DNA from: Diphasiastrum complanatum
Taxonomy: Eukaryota > Streptophyta > Lycopodiopsida > Lycopodiales > Lycopodiaceae
DNA length: 64,000 nt
Reading direction: 5' to 3'
NCBI GenBank assembly: GCA_029204225.1
Contig: CM055109.1
Location: forward strand, 40,955,055-41,019,054
Every line of letters begins with the position of its first letter. The first letter of the stretch is position 1. The translations under genes and the position numbers were made by a program. A model generated the notes under the pieces. The model was not told the origin of the DNA. It was given only the letters and a program-made list of their open reading frames with translations, and made no database searches. Shown here in pieces: positions 31,009 to 42,621 of this stretch.

Positions 31009-33000
31009 GCTTTTGGTTCTAGGTTGATGATTTCTCTCCTCTCCTTAGGTATTCACTTGCTATGGCTCATGGGTGAGGTTTTCGGATACATCTAAGTTAG
31101 ATGGGTGGTTTGGCTCCCACTAGTCTCTTTCGGTATTGATCCTGTCCTCATCTTAGTAATCTTCTTGGTGGATTTTACACAATACATGGTTGTTCTCAAT
31201 AGATGCATCTATGGTGCCATTATATCACCTTCAAGGAAGAGCCAAAAAACTTGTTCAAGGCAAGAAAGCTGGGATAAATGGCCCTCTTAGGAAATAAAAT
31301 GCTCTCTTTCATATGGATCATGAAGATGTGGGTAGGAAAAATGAAGTGCAATGGCTTGTATCTTGTTTAAAAAAATGTAATGATTGATTTCAATCTAATT
31401 CACGACTTGATTTTCTCATTGTTTGGTTTCCATGTGTGCAGGTCTAAATTGATGAATGCTAGCAATAGTTCATGTAGGCAAAATCAGCAAGAATAAATTT
31501 CTTGCTATAGTGTAATCCATGACCATTTTCCAATCCTTTGGACACGTTCCAAAATAGTTGGATTCTACATTTATTCAATTGAAGATGTATTCCTATACAT
31601 TCGGGCCACAAATGCATTGTTGGTCTTAGAGTGTGTTTCCAAAATAGAAGTTGACACACACACACACACACACAACAACACTTTTATCATGCTTCACACC
31701 AATTTCTACTTCATGAAGAGATGAGTTTGCTAATGTCAATTAACTTCTTAGCAAGGAGATTAAATAGCTAACAATTCTTAAAAAAAACAAGGTCAAGTAG
31801 CCCTCGTACACATTTCATTGATCATGATTATTGTAGATTTTCAAGGTCAACGCTTAGTATTTTCCTTACAATAACAATGCTAACCACCAAAGTTTTAGAT
31901 TGTTTTTCTTCCACCAATTTTAGTCCACTTTTGACATAGAATTAAAAAAAAAATTTAGTATAGATCTTTTGGCTCATTCTTTTTAAAACAACGTACACAT
32001 AAGCATTCAATGACCAATCACATACAAGATCATAAGAAGAATCACAAAGACTACATCTCCATTATTTTATGAATAATACTTGATGAAAAAAATCGAGAGA
32101 TGGAGATGATAGAGAGAGTTCTTCAAAGCTCCTCACATATGATCCTCCTTTAAGCATAAGTCCTTGTCCATATAATGGCCACTTTGTTAGCTTCAAGTAC
32201 TTTAAGGCACTCAAGCCTATTTTACATGCTAGTTTTTATTGCAATTTACAAGCACTTGTTCTTAACCAAGAAAGCTGGCAATACATATTCACATTTCTAA
32301 CACATTGACATATTGTGTAAGATTAACCAAAATGGTATGTACCATGGATGAAGAGTTTATTAGTAATCACTTTATCCATTTTTGCACGTGTACTATCAAA
32401 TTATCTCATTAATTTGACAATGATTGAATGGATCATGTTGTGATTATTTGTCTTGGTACTCCAAAAAAGGTTCCACAATTAGCATAACCAAAATTCCCTT
32501 ACACGGAGTTTTCCACTGTCTCCAATTCTTCCTCATTTTCCACATCACTACTCACTGTGCACAAAGCTCTCATATGCTTCCAACATTGCTACGTCTGGCA
32601 TAGTACCTTCCTCTGACAAATTAGGTGTTCTTCTTCCCTCTCCAACTTCCCAATGTTAGACGTATTTCATCAACTTCTAATTAATTTATTGGTCTTTATC
32701 ACACTCTTCATTGGAAATTATTCACCATTGTTCATATTGCTATATTGTAGTAAAATTGTAAGAGTTTTTATCAAATATTTGGAACCAGATTAGAAATCCA
32801 CTAATTCACCTACCAAGTAGATAAAATGCCCATAATATAAATTTCACATGCTTATAAGGAGTTTTTCATGTCGGTATGAATTTTGACCAATGTTTTGATC
32901 TATTTATCGAATAAGACAAATCTCTAGATTTTTTTACATATCTCATGTTCACTCTATGTAAGAGTAGAAGACAAGATCACTCCACATTTAGGCACCACTT
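31009..33000. other. no gene seen; short CA run
   Basis: AT-rich, with only spurious short ORFs. A (CA)n run of about 20 bp lies near 31652-31673. No element ends were recognised. Confidence 0.4.
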
Positions 33001-33004
33001 TAGT

Positions 33005-34385
33005 GACCTTTAGAGGGTGCTTTACAATTCCTAAATACATTGAAGAAAGTACATCACAATTTTTTCTTAAATTGCATTGACTGTAATATATATACTGTTG
33101 TTCTTCTCTTTCTTCTCCCCATTCACACCTATGACTTCAGGATGAGCTTCACTCTCACCCTCTAATGAATAGGATTAGCATTGGAGCAGCTTTTATTTGT
33201 CCATGCCTTTCTGCTCCATTGTTACAGGCACTAGTATTTGGTTCTGAGAGAGCTGCGACACCTTCTCCGTTCACCGGAGCTGCAGGATCCAAAGTTTCTT
33301 GGCCTGCGCTTCCATGCTGAGTGTTGGAGTGAATAGTAATGGTGTGTGATTCTGGGATTAGACTCACTCGGCACAGAGGACATGTGGAGTGGGAGAAAAG
33401 CCACTTATCAATGCATTCAAGGTGGAAGACATGGCCGCACTTCGGTAACAATCGAGCTTTCTCTCCTTCTTGAAACTCGCCTAGACAAACTGCGCATCCT
33501 GCAGGATTTTCTGCGATCTCTGCAGCCGAGTATGTAATAATAGGAAAGCTTTCAATGATTTTGCGATCCAGCCCCTCAGTCTGTTGCCCTGGTCTTCGAT
33601 CAACAGCTTGCTGGCGTGCTGGGCCATTAATCTCAGCCGACGGGATCTCAACAGGAGGATGACAGTATTTCCTTATTAAGTATATGCCAAGGACGACGAC
33701 AAGAAGGACCAAAGATGTCATCAAGAGCACAAGACCTGTTGTGAGGTTTCTCTCGCCGTAGCGGTCAGCACTAGGATTACTAGAAGAAACGCTAGGCTGG
33801 GTAAAGATTACGTGGGGTTGATCACTCCAACGGAGACCACAGGCAAGGAGGACACAAAATCAGCACCGAGGCTGCGACTTTCTAAGAATCTAGACCTCAA
33901 AGTCATTTTGCAAACACTCAATTGCGCCATCTTCTTCCCTACAGACGCTATTACTCACTTTCAGAATACAAGACTACTTCCTTAGCTGCTTCTGCTGCTT
34001 CTTCGGCTCGGCAAGCGCATTAACAATCCAAAACCTGCGTCCATATATATATATATTCAAATTCTACTACGCCTGGTAACCTGTAACAATTTCAAGCAAG
34101 AATTGTGCTTGCAATGGAGCTGAGGGGAGGGGATCGCTGGAAGGCAGGCCCAACCGAAAGGAAGCAACGCCACCATTACCCTCTTGCAACCTCCCGAAAG
34201 ATTCGGTTTTTGCGAGAACTTTCCTCCTCCAATACGCGTTGCTCGGCAGGACCTTCATTGAAAATGATTTTTGCACTATGCACGAAAGCTAATGCTGATG
34301 GGCCTTACAATCGATAAACTTTCTCTGAAACTCACTTGTTCAAAGACTCAATTTGAAACCCTAGAAGCCCATATCACATGTTTGG
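33005..34385 (-). repeat. ATL-bearing segment, inverted duplicate copy 1
   Basis: The segment matches 59270-60690 in reverse orientation. At one end TTTAGAGGGTGC pairs with GCACCCTCTAAA (60660). Upstream of the genes both have GACGCAG or TGCGTCC beside a TATATATA run, a CCAGGCGTAGTAGAATTTGA block and an AACTCACTTGTTCAAAGACTC block. The two lie about 25 kb apart as a head-to-head inverted pair. Confidence 0.8.
33155..33930 (-). pseudogene. ATL-type RING-H2 ubiquitin ligase, copy 1 (frameshifted)
   Basis: ATG at 33928-33930 gives MAQLSVCKMTLRSRFLES, but a 1-base deletion relative to copy 2 near 33825 leads to an early TAA. From 33730 the frame is open for 191 residues: membrane helix MTSLVLLVVVLGIYLIRKY, GLDRKIIESFPI (the GLD motif of ATL proteins), then RING-H2 CAVCLGEFQEGEKARLLPKC, GHVFHLECIDKWL and CPLCR, with all eight zinc ligands (C3H2C3). 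In this family the RING recruits E2 ubiquitin-conjugating enzyme at a membrane. A shorter protein from an internal ATG is possible; otherwise it is a pseudogene. Its frame ends ILFIRG-stop, shorter than copy 2. Confidence 0.82.
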
Positions 34386-35177
34386 GGCCACAATATCATG
34401 CTTTCTCCTAGTGATGGCGAGTGCTTTAGAGGACAATCACCTCACAAGTTTGAGATTCTCATGATCATGGGCTGCCCTCATCTCTTAATGACCCGGGATC
34501 GATTATGCCCGACACTCTTCTTTTGCTCCCCACGTGTCCCAAGCACCCCCCCCCCCCTTCCTGCCCGTTGTGATGCTCTGTACCTATGTGCCCGAAAAAA
34601 TTCGGGACCCCAAGATTTTGCGACCCAATATATTTTGGGATTGAAAAATTTTGGGACCCAAGGATCTTAAGCCCACATAATGCCACGTGGCATCTTTCGA
34701 CTCATCCCATAAGCTTCTAAGAGAAGTGACCAGTGCTACATAGTAAAGGAGATTAAATCATTCACATGGGGAGCATAGCTCACTCATTAGGGAGAGTCAT
34801 CTAAATGGGGAGCATAGCTCACTCACTGGTGGAGATATTCAATTATAGAAGCTAGAAAGAATATGAAACTTGAATGTATACAAACTTTTCAGCACATAAA
34901 AAGCTTGTTTTGATGAATCACATCAAAATACAAAAATCTCCCTGGAATTTAAATGACTTGAAATGACTTGTAAATGGCTCAATATCACAAAGATCACAAA
35001 CACAAGTTATAAGAGATTTGATCAAAGACAAATGTAGACAAATGCAAAAAAATCATGCTAGAATGATGCAAAAACCCTATTTTTTGCAAAAAATTTCTTA
35101 TTAGCCACCTACTAGCTCTGATACCATGTCAAATTTTAAGATCCAAACTTATCCTAAACATAGATCTAGGCACAATA
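34386..35177. other. no gene seen; poly-C run
   Basis: Low-complexity patches (a C run near 34548-34558 and TTTTGGGACCC-like repeats at 34595-34660) and short spurious ORFs. GATACCATGTCAAATTTT near 35120 resembles a primer site next to an LTR end on the minus strand, but I see no element attached. Confidence 0.35.
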
Positions 35178-35659
35178 TGTTGGATTTCTATGCTCAAGAC
35201 CAAATCTATTTGGTAATGAGCATCCTAAAAAATTCTGACTCAAACGACAAATTTGAGGAAGCCGACGAATCTGACTCGGCCGACACATCTGACCCAGCCG
35301 ACAAATGTGAGACAACCGACAAATCTGAGGCAGCCGACAAGAGGAGGCAGCCGACAAATCGGACCAGATCGAACTATCTGACTTCGTCATCAAGGACAAG
35401 TCAATCCAAGACTTTATGGCAGTTGACCTACTTGTACATAGTCTTTATTACCTACATGCGGTTACCAACTACAAGGCGGTTGTGATTAATTAAGTAGGTA
35501 GAAAAGCACTGACCTGAAAGACTTGAAAATATCTTGTAAATAAATATCTTTCAGTTAGTTATCTATAAAAGACGGAAGCTCTAAAAAGAAGCAACACACT
35601 GAATTGTGCTCATCAGCTTGACGCCCATGTACTCACCTTCTGATTTTTATCACGAGTAC
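35178..35659 (+). repeat. 5' LTR of CopF, 3'-truncated
   Basis: Matches 37362-37945 except for repeat number in its internal array. Ends at TTTTATCACGAGTAC, where the full LTR continues AATTTTATACTACC but this copy switches to integrase sequence. Confidence 0.8.
35258..35385 (+). repeat. GCCGACAAATCTGA-type tandem array in the CopF 5' LTR
   Basis: About seven imperfect 15-bp units of the form GCCGACAAATCTGAC, followed by a single ATCGAACTATCTGACT unit. The 3' LTR has the same array with a different unit count. Confidence 0.7.
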
Positions 35660-36420
35660 CAGACCCAGAGGAAGATCGATTACATCTCCACAGAATTCAA
35701 GGAGTTCTCCCAGGCCAGTCGAATACATCAACAATTCACAACTAGCTACTCACCTCAGTCCAATGGTATAGCTGAGAGGAATAATCGAACACTCATCGAA
35801 AGTGCCAAGAGCATGCTAGCCCAAGTCTCTCTTCCAAAGGAATTATGGGCAGAAGCTGTTACCACAGCCGCCTATCTGTAGAATCAATCCATCACAAAGT
35901 CCCTAAATGGCAAAACATCTTATGAGGTATGGACACGATCAAAACCATCACTCAAACATATTCGAGTGTTTGGATGCATTGCCTACGCTCAGATCCCTAT
36001 TGATCTAAGAAAGAAGTTGGACGACACTAGTAGGAAGTCCCTGAATAGCAAAACATCTTATGAGGTATGGACAAGATCAAAACCACCACTCAAGCATATT
36101 CGAGTGTTTGGATGCATTGCCTAGAGACGTCATTTTTTTGGAAGACCGATTCATCGACCACAAGGGGAAAGCTCCATCAACTTCCTATCCCAAAGCCAAC
36201 AATCTAGAATTCAGCATTGATCAACAACTCGACTCCGACTCCGACAAAGAGAAAGACTCTCGACAAATTGAACCACATCAGAAAATCGAAGTTCAACCCA
36301 AGAGGTCGAACCGATCCATACAGCCTCCATTCCGATTCATGGATGATCCAACCTACTACTTTGTGCAAGAACCAAACACTGTGTCGGAGGCAATGTCGAC
36401 ACCTAATGTTGATTAGTGAA
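35660..36420 (+). pseudogene. CopF integrase C-terminal part and linker
   Basis: Begins DYISTEFKEFSQASRIHQQF, then YSPQSNGIAERNNRTLIESA (catalytic Glu region) and PKELWAEAVTTAAYL-stop. After a 138-bp near-duplicate segment (35898-35984 repeated at 36036-36122) the linker reads KRSNRSIQPPFRFMDDP and EPNTVSEAMSTPNVD-stop. The first catalytic Asp and the zinc domain are deleted. Confidence 0.8.
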
Positions 36421-36428
36421 AAGCTGCA

Positions 36429-37350
36429 ATGGACATTGAATTCGATTCTCTCATCGCGAATCAAACATGGACTATTATTGAGCCGCCAAAGGATCGAAAT
36501 CCGATTCCATGCAAATGGATATTCAAAGAAAAGTATGATGCTGAAGGAAGATTAAATCAATACAAGGCCAGACTTGTCGCCAAAAGATTCTCCCAGATTC
36601 CAGATCTGGATTATTCAGAGACCTTCAGCCCTATCATTAAGCATGCTTCAATCAGACTACTACTCTGCAGCTACAGCCGATTTTGAAGTCCACCAATTGG
36701 ATGTCCAAACTGCCTTCCTCAACGGGACTATTAAAGAGGAGATATATATGTCGCAGCTAGACGGATATGACTCAGGGGCAAGGAGCACCTAGTATGCAAA
36801 ATCCACAAGGCTCTGTATGGTATGAAACAGTCACCAAGAGCATAGTTTTAGAAAATCAATGCATTTCTAATCGAGAATGGTTTTACTCCAAACTCGGTAG
36901 ACTCGAATGTTTACTTCAAGTCTGTTTTTCCTTCTTTCATAATCATCACTCTTTATGTGGATGATATGTTACTTTTTAGTAACAATCTAAATTTATTGAA
37001 GGATACGAAATGCATGCTAGCATAGGAGTACAAGATGACTTACTACCTTGGAATCCAGATTCATCAAAATCGATCCAGCAGACAGATTTATATCAGTCAA
37101 CAACGATATCTCACTAATGTGCTGAAAAAATATGGAATGACCAACTACAAATCAAGTTTTTTTTCACTCAACCCTAGTCTGAAGGTATCACTACCTTAGA
37201 GAAAAAGTGCAAGGCAAGGAAGTGTCATTGGGTTTACCGCACGACAGATCTTATGGTAGTAGATTACTTCACGAAAGCACTATCAAAGGAGCACCATCTC
37301 AGATCTAACGACATGCTAAATCTAAAGATCAAAATTTTTCAGGAACCGCA
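36429..37350 (+). pseudogene. CopF reverse transcriptase and RNase H remnants
   Basis: RT start MDIEFDSLIANQTW, PCKWIFKEKYDAEGRLNQYK and DLDYSETFSPIIKHASIRL, then a shift into HQLDVQTAFLNGTIKEEIYM. Around 36950 another frame gives TLYVDDMLLF. The last part (37050-37310) has an RT tail and then, after a deletion of most of RNase H, the VYRTTDLMVVDYFTKAL-like end. The purine tract TTAAGGGAGAG precedes the 3' LTR. Confidence 0.78.
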
Positions 37351-37361
37351 TTAAGGGAGAG

Positions 37362-38087
37362 TGTTGGATTTCTATGCTCAAGACCAAATCCATTCGGTAA
37401 TGAGCATCCTAAATTTTTTTGACTCAAATGACAAATCTGAGGAAGCCGACGAATCTAACTCGGCCAACAAATCTATCTGAACCGTCAAATTTGACTCAGC
37501 TGACACATCTGACCAAGCTGACAAATCAAAGGCAACCGACAAATCTGAGGCAGCCGACAAGAGGAGGCAGCCGACAATTCGGACCACGCCAAACTATCTG
37601 ACTAGGCCGAACTATCTGACCAGTCCGAACTATCTAACCAAGCCGAACTATCTGATGAGTCCAAACTATCTTACTTCATCATCAAGGAAAAGCCAATCCA
37701 ATACTTTATGGCAGTTCACCTACTTGTACATAGTCTTTATTACCTAAAGGCGGTTACCAACTACAAGACGATTGTAATTAATTAAGTAGGTAGAAAAGTA
37801 CTGACCTTAAAGACTTAAAAATATCCTATAAATAAATATCTTTCAGTTAGTTATCTATAAAAGATGGAAGCTCTAAAAAGAAGCGACACACTAAATTGCG
37901 CTCATCAGCTTCACGCCCATGTACTCACCTTCTGATTTTTATCACAAGTACAATTTTATACTACCGTTTTTGTTCTTTTGAACATTACTACTGTTTATTC
38001 ATCTTGATTATTGCAAGTAATTGTTGCACTTCCGATCTAAAATCGTCTGTTGTTCTACTTCCGCTGCTATCCCACTAATTTCTGACA
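37362..38087 (+). repeat. 3' LTR of CopF
   Basis: 726 bp, TGTTGG...CTGACA. It contains the GCCGACAAATCTGA array (about 37436-37575) and five 16-bp CCGAACTATCTGACCA units (about 37590-37675), of which the truncated 5' LTR has only one. Confidence 0.82.
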
Positions 38088-38129
38088 CAATTGAAGATGC
38101 ACAAAAAGGAATTTTACATTTGTAGCACA

Positions 38130-38535
38130 ATAACATATCGTGCAAATTCCGACGTCCGCGTCTGACATATGCTCAAAAATTTCATAATCTGTCGCAATCC
38201 GACACGTCAAGTTCCAACGTCCCAGTAAAACATTCGAATATCAGAGTCCGACGATCAGGAAAGATGGGCGGCAACCAATTTTTCAAAGGCACGTCGGAGT
38301 CTGACATGTCGGATTCCGACTTGCAATCGTGGATATGACTTGTCACAGATTAAAAAAAAAATACGTGTAATCCGACGTGGACGTCGGAATCCGACGTGCG
38401 TCAGATTCCGACGTCCATGTCGGCAAGCCAAAAAGCCTGTCCACGACATCTGGCACATTTGTCCGGGCCTGAATGGGCACAGACGTCGGATTCCGACGTG
38501 TTTGGAGGCCGTCAGATTCCGACGTCTGTTTCAAT
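38130..38535. repeat. cluster of short palindromes, GTCGGAATCCGAC type
   Basis: At least eight occurrences of CCGACGT/ACGTCGG around a TCC-GA core, several as near-perfect inverted repeats, e.g. GACGTCGGAATCCGACGTG near 38387. I see no ORF or terminal repeat that explains it. Confidence 0.65.
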
Positions 38536-38792
38536 CTTCCAATTTGCGCGATCCAGCGCCTTCTCTTTCACTTTGTCTTTTGCAGATTTGAGCATCTTTG
38601 GAGCGATTGAGGGCGATCAGTGCTTGAGGGCTTGAAGATGAGTGCTTGAGGGCTTGAAGGTGCTTGAAGATCATTGTTTGAGGTTGATGTTTGTTTGTTT
38701 GTTTTAAGAGGAGATAGAGAGTGTGAAAGATAAAAAGAGCATGTATGGTTGAAGATATTGAAAGATTTTGGAGTCTTTTTTTAAAAAATAAA

Positions 38793-38928
<136 letters not shown>

Positions 38929-39036
38929 GAAGAAGTGTGTATGTATTGTGTCTTGCATTTTGAATTTAAGATAATGAAGAAAGAGAGAGAGAGTGTGTGT
39001 GAAATGATTAAGATTTAGGGTAGTAGATGAATAGAT

Positions 39037-39127
39037 TGTGTGTGTGTGTGTGTGTGTGTTTGTGTTCAACATTTTGCATTGATTTAAAATTTAAGATGTG
39101 TAATAGAGAGAGATATAGAGAGAGAGA

Positions 39128-39164
<37 letters not shown>

Positions 39165-39165
39165 G
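39037..39165 (+). repeat. two (TG)n runs and a short (AG)n run
   Basis: TG runs at about 39037-39059 and 39129-39163, with an AG-rich stretch around 39108-39127. Confidence 0.92.
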
Positions 39166-39289
39166 TATTATGCATTAGTTTAGGGTATTTAAGAGTGATA
39201 GCTAAATAAATAGTGTTTGATATAAAATTATAAATATTGTTATTAATAGATTGTTAGAATTATTTAAGATAGTGTATGTGTGTTTGAGA

Positions 39290-40365
39290 GGATGTGTATG
39301 TGTTTTTCGCAAGCAGTGAACAACTTGAACCTAAGCCCAAAAACATGGAGAGGAGGCCCAATCGCAGCTATAGGAGCACACCCCATAGTGGAACCCTGCC
39401 CCATACAGGCTATTGAACCTCGACAAGGCAGGAACATGCAAACACAAGATGCACGAAGGCTCCAAGCACAGATGCCCGATAGAGGCTATGTGAGCCATGC
39501 TAAAGGGATACATGGACGTGATGAGTGAGAATATGCAGACCTTAGCAGTTGATGTAAATTTTCTCAAACGGCACCAAAATTTGTTGGGTCAGAGACACCC
39601 CATAGAAGGACCGAATCCCTTAGTGTGTAGACATGTAAAGGGAATCACTTAAATCGAAATTGTCCCAACCAAGTGTGCGGGTACTGCAAGAGGCCTAGAC
39701 TGGAGGATAGATGTTGGGTACGTAGAGACGCATTAAACACTGGGAATAGGATGCCTGGGCCAGTGAGCCATAGACCCCAGGAGGACAGAACGGCGGGGCC
39801 ATCAAGGCCACCTCAATACATACAATGCGGACCCAGGATTAGCCAGGTGGATAAAGGGAAGGCATGCATAGAAGATGACCGGCCACCCGTGAACTTCATC
39901 GTCGTGGAGACACTAGAGGAACCCACGAGCATGAAAGAGGTTTTAGTAGTGACCCGGAGTAACCTCCAGATGGAGCTACCTCCTAGGAAACCCAAGCCTA
40001 CACCAAAACCACCACCGGAGGTAGATAACCCAGTGGTCATTGAAAAGCCAATATTCGAACCTACACACATCTACGAGGATCCACTGCCCAAAGAGCAAGG
40101 TGAGGTTAGCGTCTTGGAAGGGCGTACACATCCCAGATTCCTAGGACCGAGAAAAGGGAAAACCGGCCTAGAAACTAAGAGGACTATGACCAGAAACCGT
40201 AGGTTTAGGAAGGATATAGACCTAAATTTGAAGAGAGGGAATATTGACCTAGGTCAAGCCCTAGAGAATCTAAAATTGGAAATAGGGCTCTGGCTTGCGG
40301 CAAACCGGCTACCTAACTATACACTGAGGTATGGTTTTACTTCACCTCGGTCATTTTTTTTATAG
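39290..40365 (+). pseudogene. Ty3/gypsy-like gag C-terminus remnant
   Basis: The 230-residue stretch from 39673 starts with a damaged zinc knuckle MCGYCKRPRLEDRCW (pattern CxYCKRPGHxEDxCW with GH lost). A basic/proline-rich spacer follows (RKPKPTPKPPPEVDNPVV) with VVTRSN and EDPLPKEQG, which looks like the gag-protease linker of plant gypsy elements. Frame damage upstream (39590-39672) and an end in low-complexity sequence at 40365 leave no protease or RT. The family call rests on the knuckle and composition only, so it is tentative. Confidence 0.45.
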
Positions 40366-40859
40366 ACTTTATTTCTATACTTACTTGCTTTCCATAGGAA
40401 TACGCGCGCTTAAAGTCCTTACTTGCATTCAGCTATTGAGTGAATGGTCTGTGTAGGATGCGTATTGCGGTTAGAATTGTTATAAGAATCATAGTTGTAG
40501 CATACTAGTACTGTGTGATGTGTTTGATACTTTAGAGCTTAATCATTTCAACGATTCCGCATCTGCCATGTCCCTACCATGACATAATCATTTGCGAGTC
40601 TTCCTGAAAGAGTGGAAATTGAAGTGTCATGTTTGTGTGTAAAGTGTCGGTTTTCCGTAGCCTTTGTCATTCCAAATTAAGTGTCAGTTTCGTTTTCGCA
40701 TGTATTTGTATTATGAGCACCGGAGTATCCTTGTGGGTTAGAATTTGGAAGGTGAGCTTATATTCTATCAAAGTAGGGAAACGGTTTTCTGGCATGAGAC
40801 TGAGGGCACAAAAACCGCTTCAATTGATAACTAGTTGATCACATCCTACTGAACTCAAA
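40366..40859. other. no gene seen
   Basis: A short ORF at 40629-40838 has no recognisable feature. The left end of the CopG LTR should lie near 40860 but I could not fix it. Confidence 0.35.
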
Positions 40860-41468
40860 AAATGAACTTAACTATACTTTTAACAAAACGCCTGCAAGAT
40901 TGCGTCCTGATCAGAGTGCTGACTCCAGTAGATCTTCCTTGATGATTGAAAGTTAGAAGATCAGTACATTGAAAGATGGCATTAATCTACTTGACTAACT
41001 ACATTTGTCCTACAGTAGGTAGACGTCGCTTTGCCAGAGAGCTATGTATAGAAGTAGGTGAACTGTCCGCATCGGAGTCCTGACAGTATCAAATTTTACA
41101 AGGACTTTGAAAATATACAAGGACTCAAAAAATACACTGACTCAAAAAATTACAATGACTCAAAAAATTACGAATTTTTCAAGTCGAGCCCATATCGAAA
41201 AATTCTAATTTTTGGGTCTCAAAAAAATCTCAGATTTTTTGAGTCGATGCAGTATTGAGAAATTCTAACTTTTGGATATCGAAAAATCTCAATTTTTTAG
41301 ATTCGATATAGTATCAAAAAATTCTAAAAAATGTGAGTTGAGTTTATGCTATAGTAATTTTTTGAGCCTTCCTCTTTTTGTGAATTTTTCAAAGATAGGT
41401 ATAAACAACATGTTTTTTTAGGATGCTCATTACCTTAATGGAATTGGGCTTGAGCATGAATTCCAACA
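40860..41468 (-). repeat. 3' LTR of CopG (outer end unresolved)
   Basis: On the minus strand it starts TGTTGGAATTCATGCTCAAG next to the purine tract AAAGGGGGAA. It shares GGTAATGAGCATCCTAAA and CAGTTCACCTACTT with the CopF LTR. The middle (41100-41340) holds imperfect repeats of TGACTCAAAAAATTAC and AAAAATTCTAA. Confidence 0.6.
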
Positions 41469-41479
41469 TTCCCCCTTTA

Positions 41480-42616
41480 TGTGGATCCTAAAAATTTTCA
41501 ATCTACAGATTTAGTAGGTTGTTAAATCTGAGATGATGCTCCTTGGTTAGAGCCTTGGTGAAGTAATCTAATGCCTGTAATTATGTCCTGCAGTAAACCA
41601 AAGAAATTTCCTTGCTTTGCACTTTTTCTCTAAGATAGTGATATCGGATTTTGATATGCTTACTTCAGGAGTGGAATCTCGGATTTAGAGACAGTGCAAT
41701 GGCACTTTGATTGTCACAATAGAGGGTCATTGGATGTGACTGGATAATTGCAATATCTGCAAGCAGGTTCCTCAACCAGATTGCCTCCTTGGTAGCATTT
41801 GTGGCACCTATATATTCCGATTCTGTGGAGGATAGTGCTCTTGAGGTATGTTTTCCGTTGTTTCATAAAATCGGGCCTTGATTGAATAAGAATACAAACC
41901 CAGATGTCGATTTTCTGGTATCCATATCTCCTGCCCAATTTGCATTTGTGTAGCCCTCTAGAATGTTGGCAGATTGGTTGCCTTCATAGAAAATGTCGAG
42001 GTGTTTTATAGCTTGGACATACTTCATGACTTTCATGAGAGCCTTCCAATGGACTAGACTTGGATTTGAAAGAAACTGGCTGAGAGAGCTGATTGAGTAG
42101 GCAAGGTCAGGTCGAGTGCAAAGCATGGCATACATGAGTGACCCGATTATGGAGTGAATTGGATACTTCTTCATCTCCTCCTCTGCACAAATTTTGGACA
42201 TTGCTCCTTTGACAACTTCAAACTAGGGTCGAGGGGGAAGTAGCTCGGTTTGCAGTTGGCAATTCCATATTTCTTCAACACATTGGTGAGGTATCTCTGT
42301 TGGCTGATGAAAATCTGCCTGTTGGATCGAATTCGAAAAATCTAAATTCTGAGACAGTAGTGTGCAGGACCCATATTTGTCATCTTGTATTCTTGTGCTA
42401 ACATGCATTTGGTATCCATCAACAAATTCAGATTATTGTTGAACAGTAAAGTATCATCAACATACAGAGTAATGATGATGAAGGAATTTGATATAGACTT
42501 GAAATAGATATTCAAGTCTGTCGAGTTTGGGATGAAACCATTCTCGATCAAGAAGGTACTGATTTTCTAAAACCAGGCTCTTGGAGACTATTTCAGACCA
42601 CATAGAGCTTTATGAT
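41480..42616 (-). pseudogene. CopG reverse transcriptase C-terminal half and RNase H
   Basis: ENGFIPNSTDLNIYF, then LYVDDTLLFNNNLNLL (catalytic), MTNMGPAHYCLRI, a damaged stretch, SIIGSLMYAMLCTRPDLAY, SNPSLVHWKALMKVMKYV, and RNase H GYTNANWAGDMDTRKSTSGF. Further down (41830-41480) are STESEYIGATNATKEAIWL-like and FTKALTKEHHL-like remains in shifted frames. Stops near 42220 and 41860 break it. Confidence 0.8.
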
Positions 42617-42621
42617 TTTTG
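42617..42621. repeat. target-site duplication of CopE, left copy
   Basis: TTTTG before the 5' LTR, identical to 49047-49051 after the 3' LTR. Confidence 0.82.

Larger units (their letters stand above)
35178..38087 (+). mobile_element. CopF: copia element with a large internal deletion
   Basis: The left LTR (35178-about 35659) is cut short and joined directly to the middle of integrase; the right LTR (37362-38087) is complete. Flanks CAATA (35173-35177) and CAATT (38088-38092) fit a target duplication with one mismatch. Primer site, gag, protease and the integrase zinc domain are gone. Coding remnants run from integrase to RNase H. The LTRs start TGTTGGATTTCTATGCTCAA, and the same LTR family (TGTTGGAATTCATGCTCAAG) belongs to CopG. 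Confidence 0.82.

Noticed and set aside
35120-35145. An extra element primed from the GATACCATG site near 35125
   Set aside because: A lone minus-strand primer-like match without LTR end or coding sequence beside it.
38130-38535. CRISPR-like array
   Set aside because: Repeats are short palindromes at irregular spacing without unique spacers, in plant nuclear DNA.
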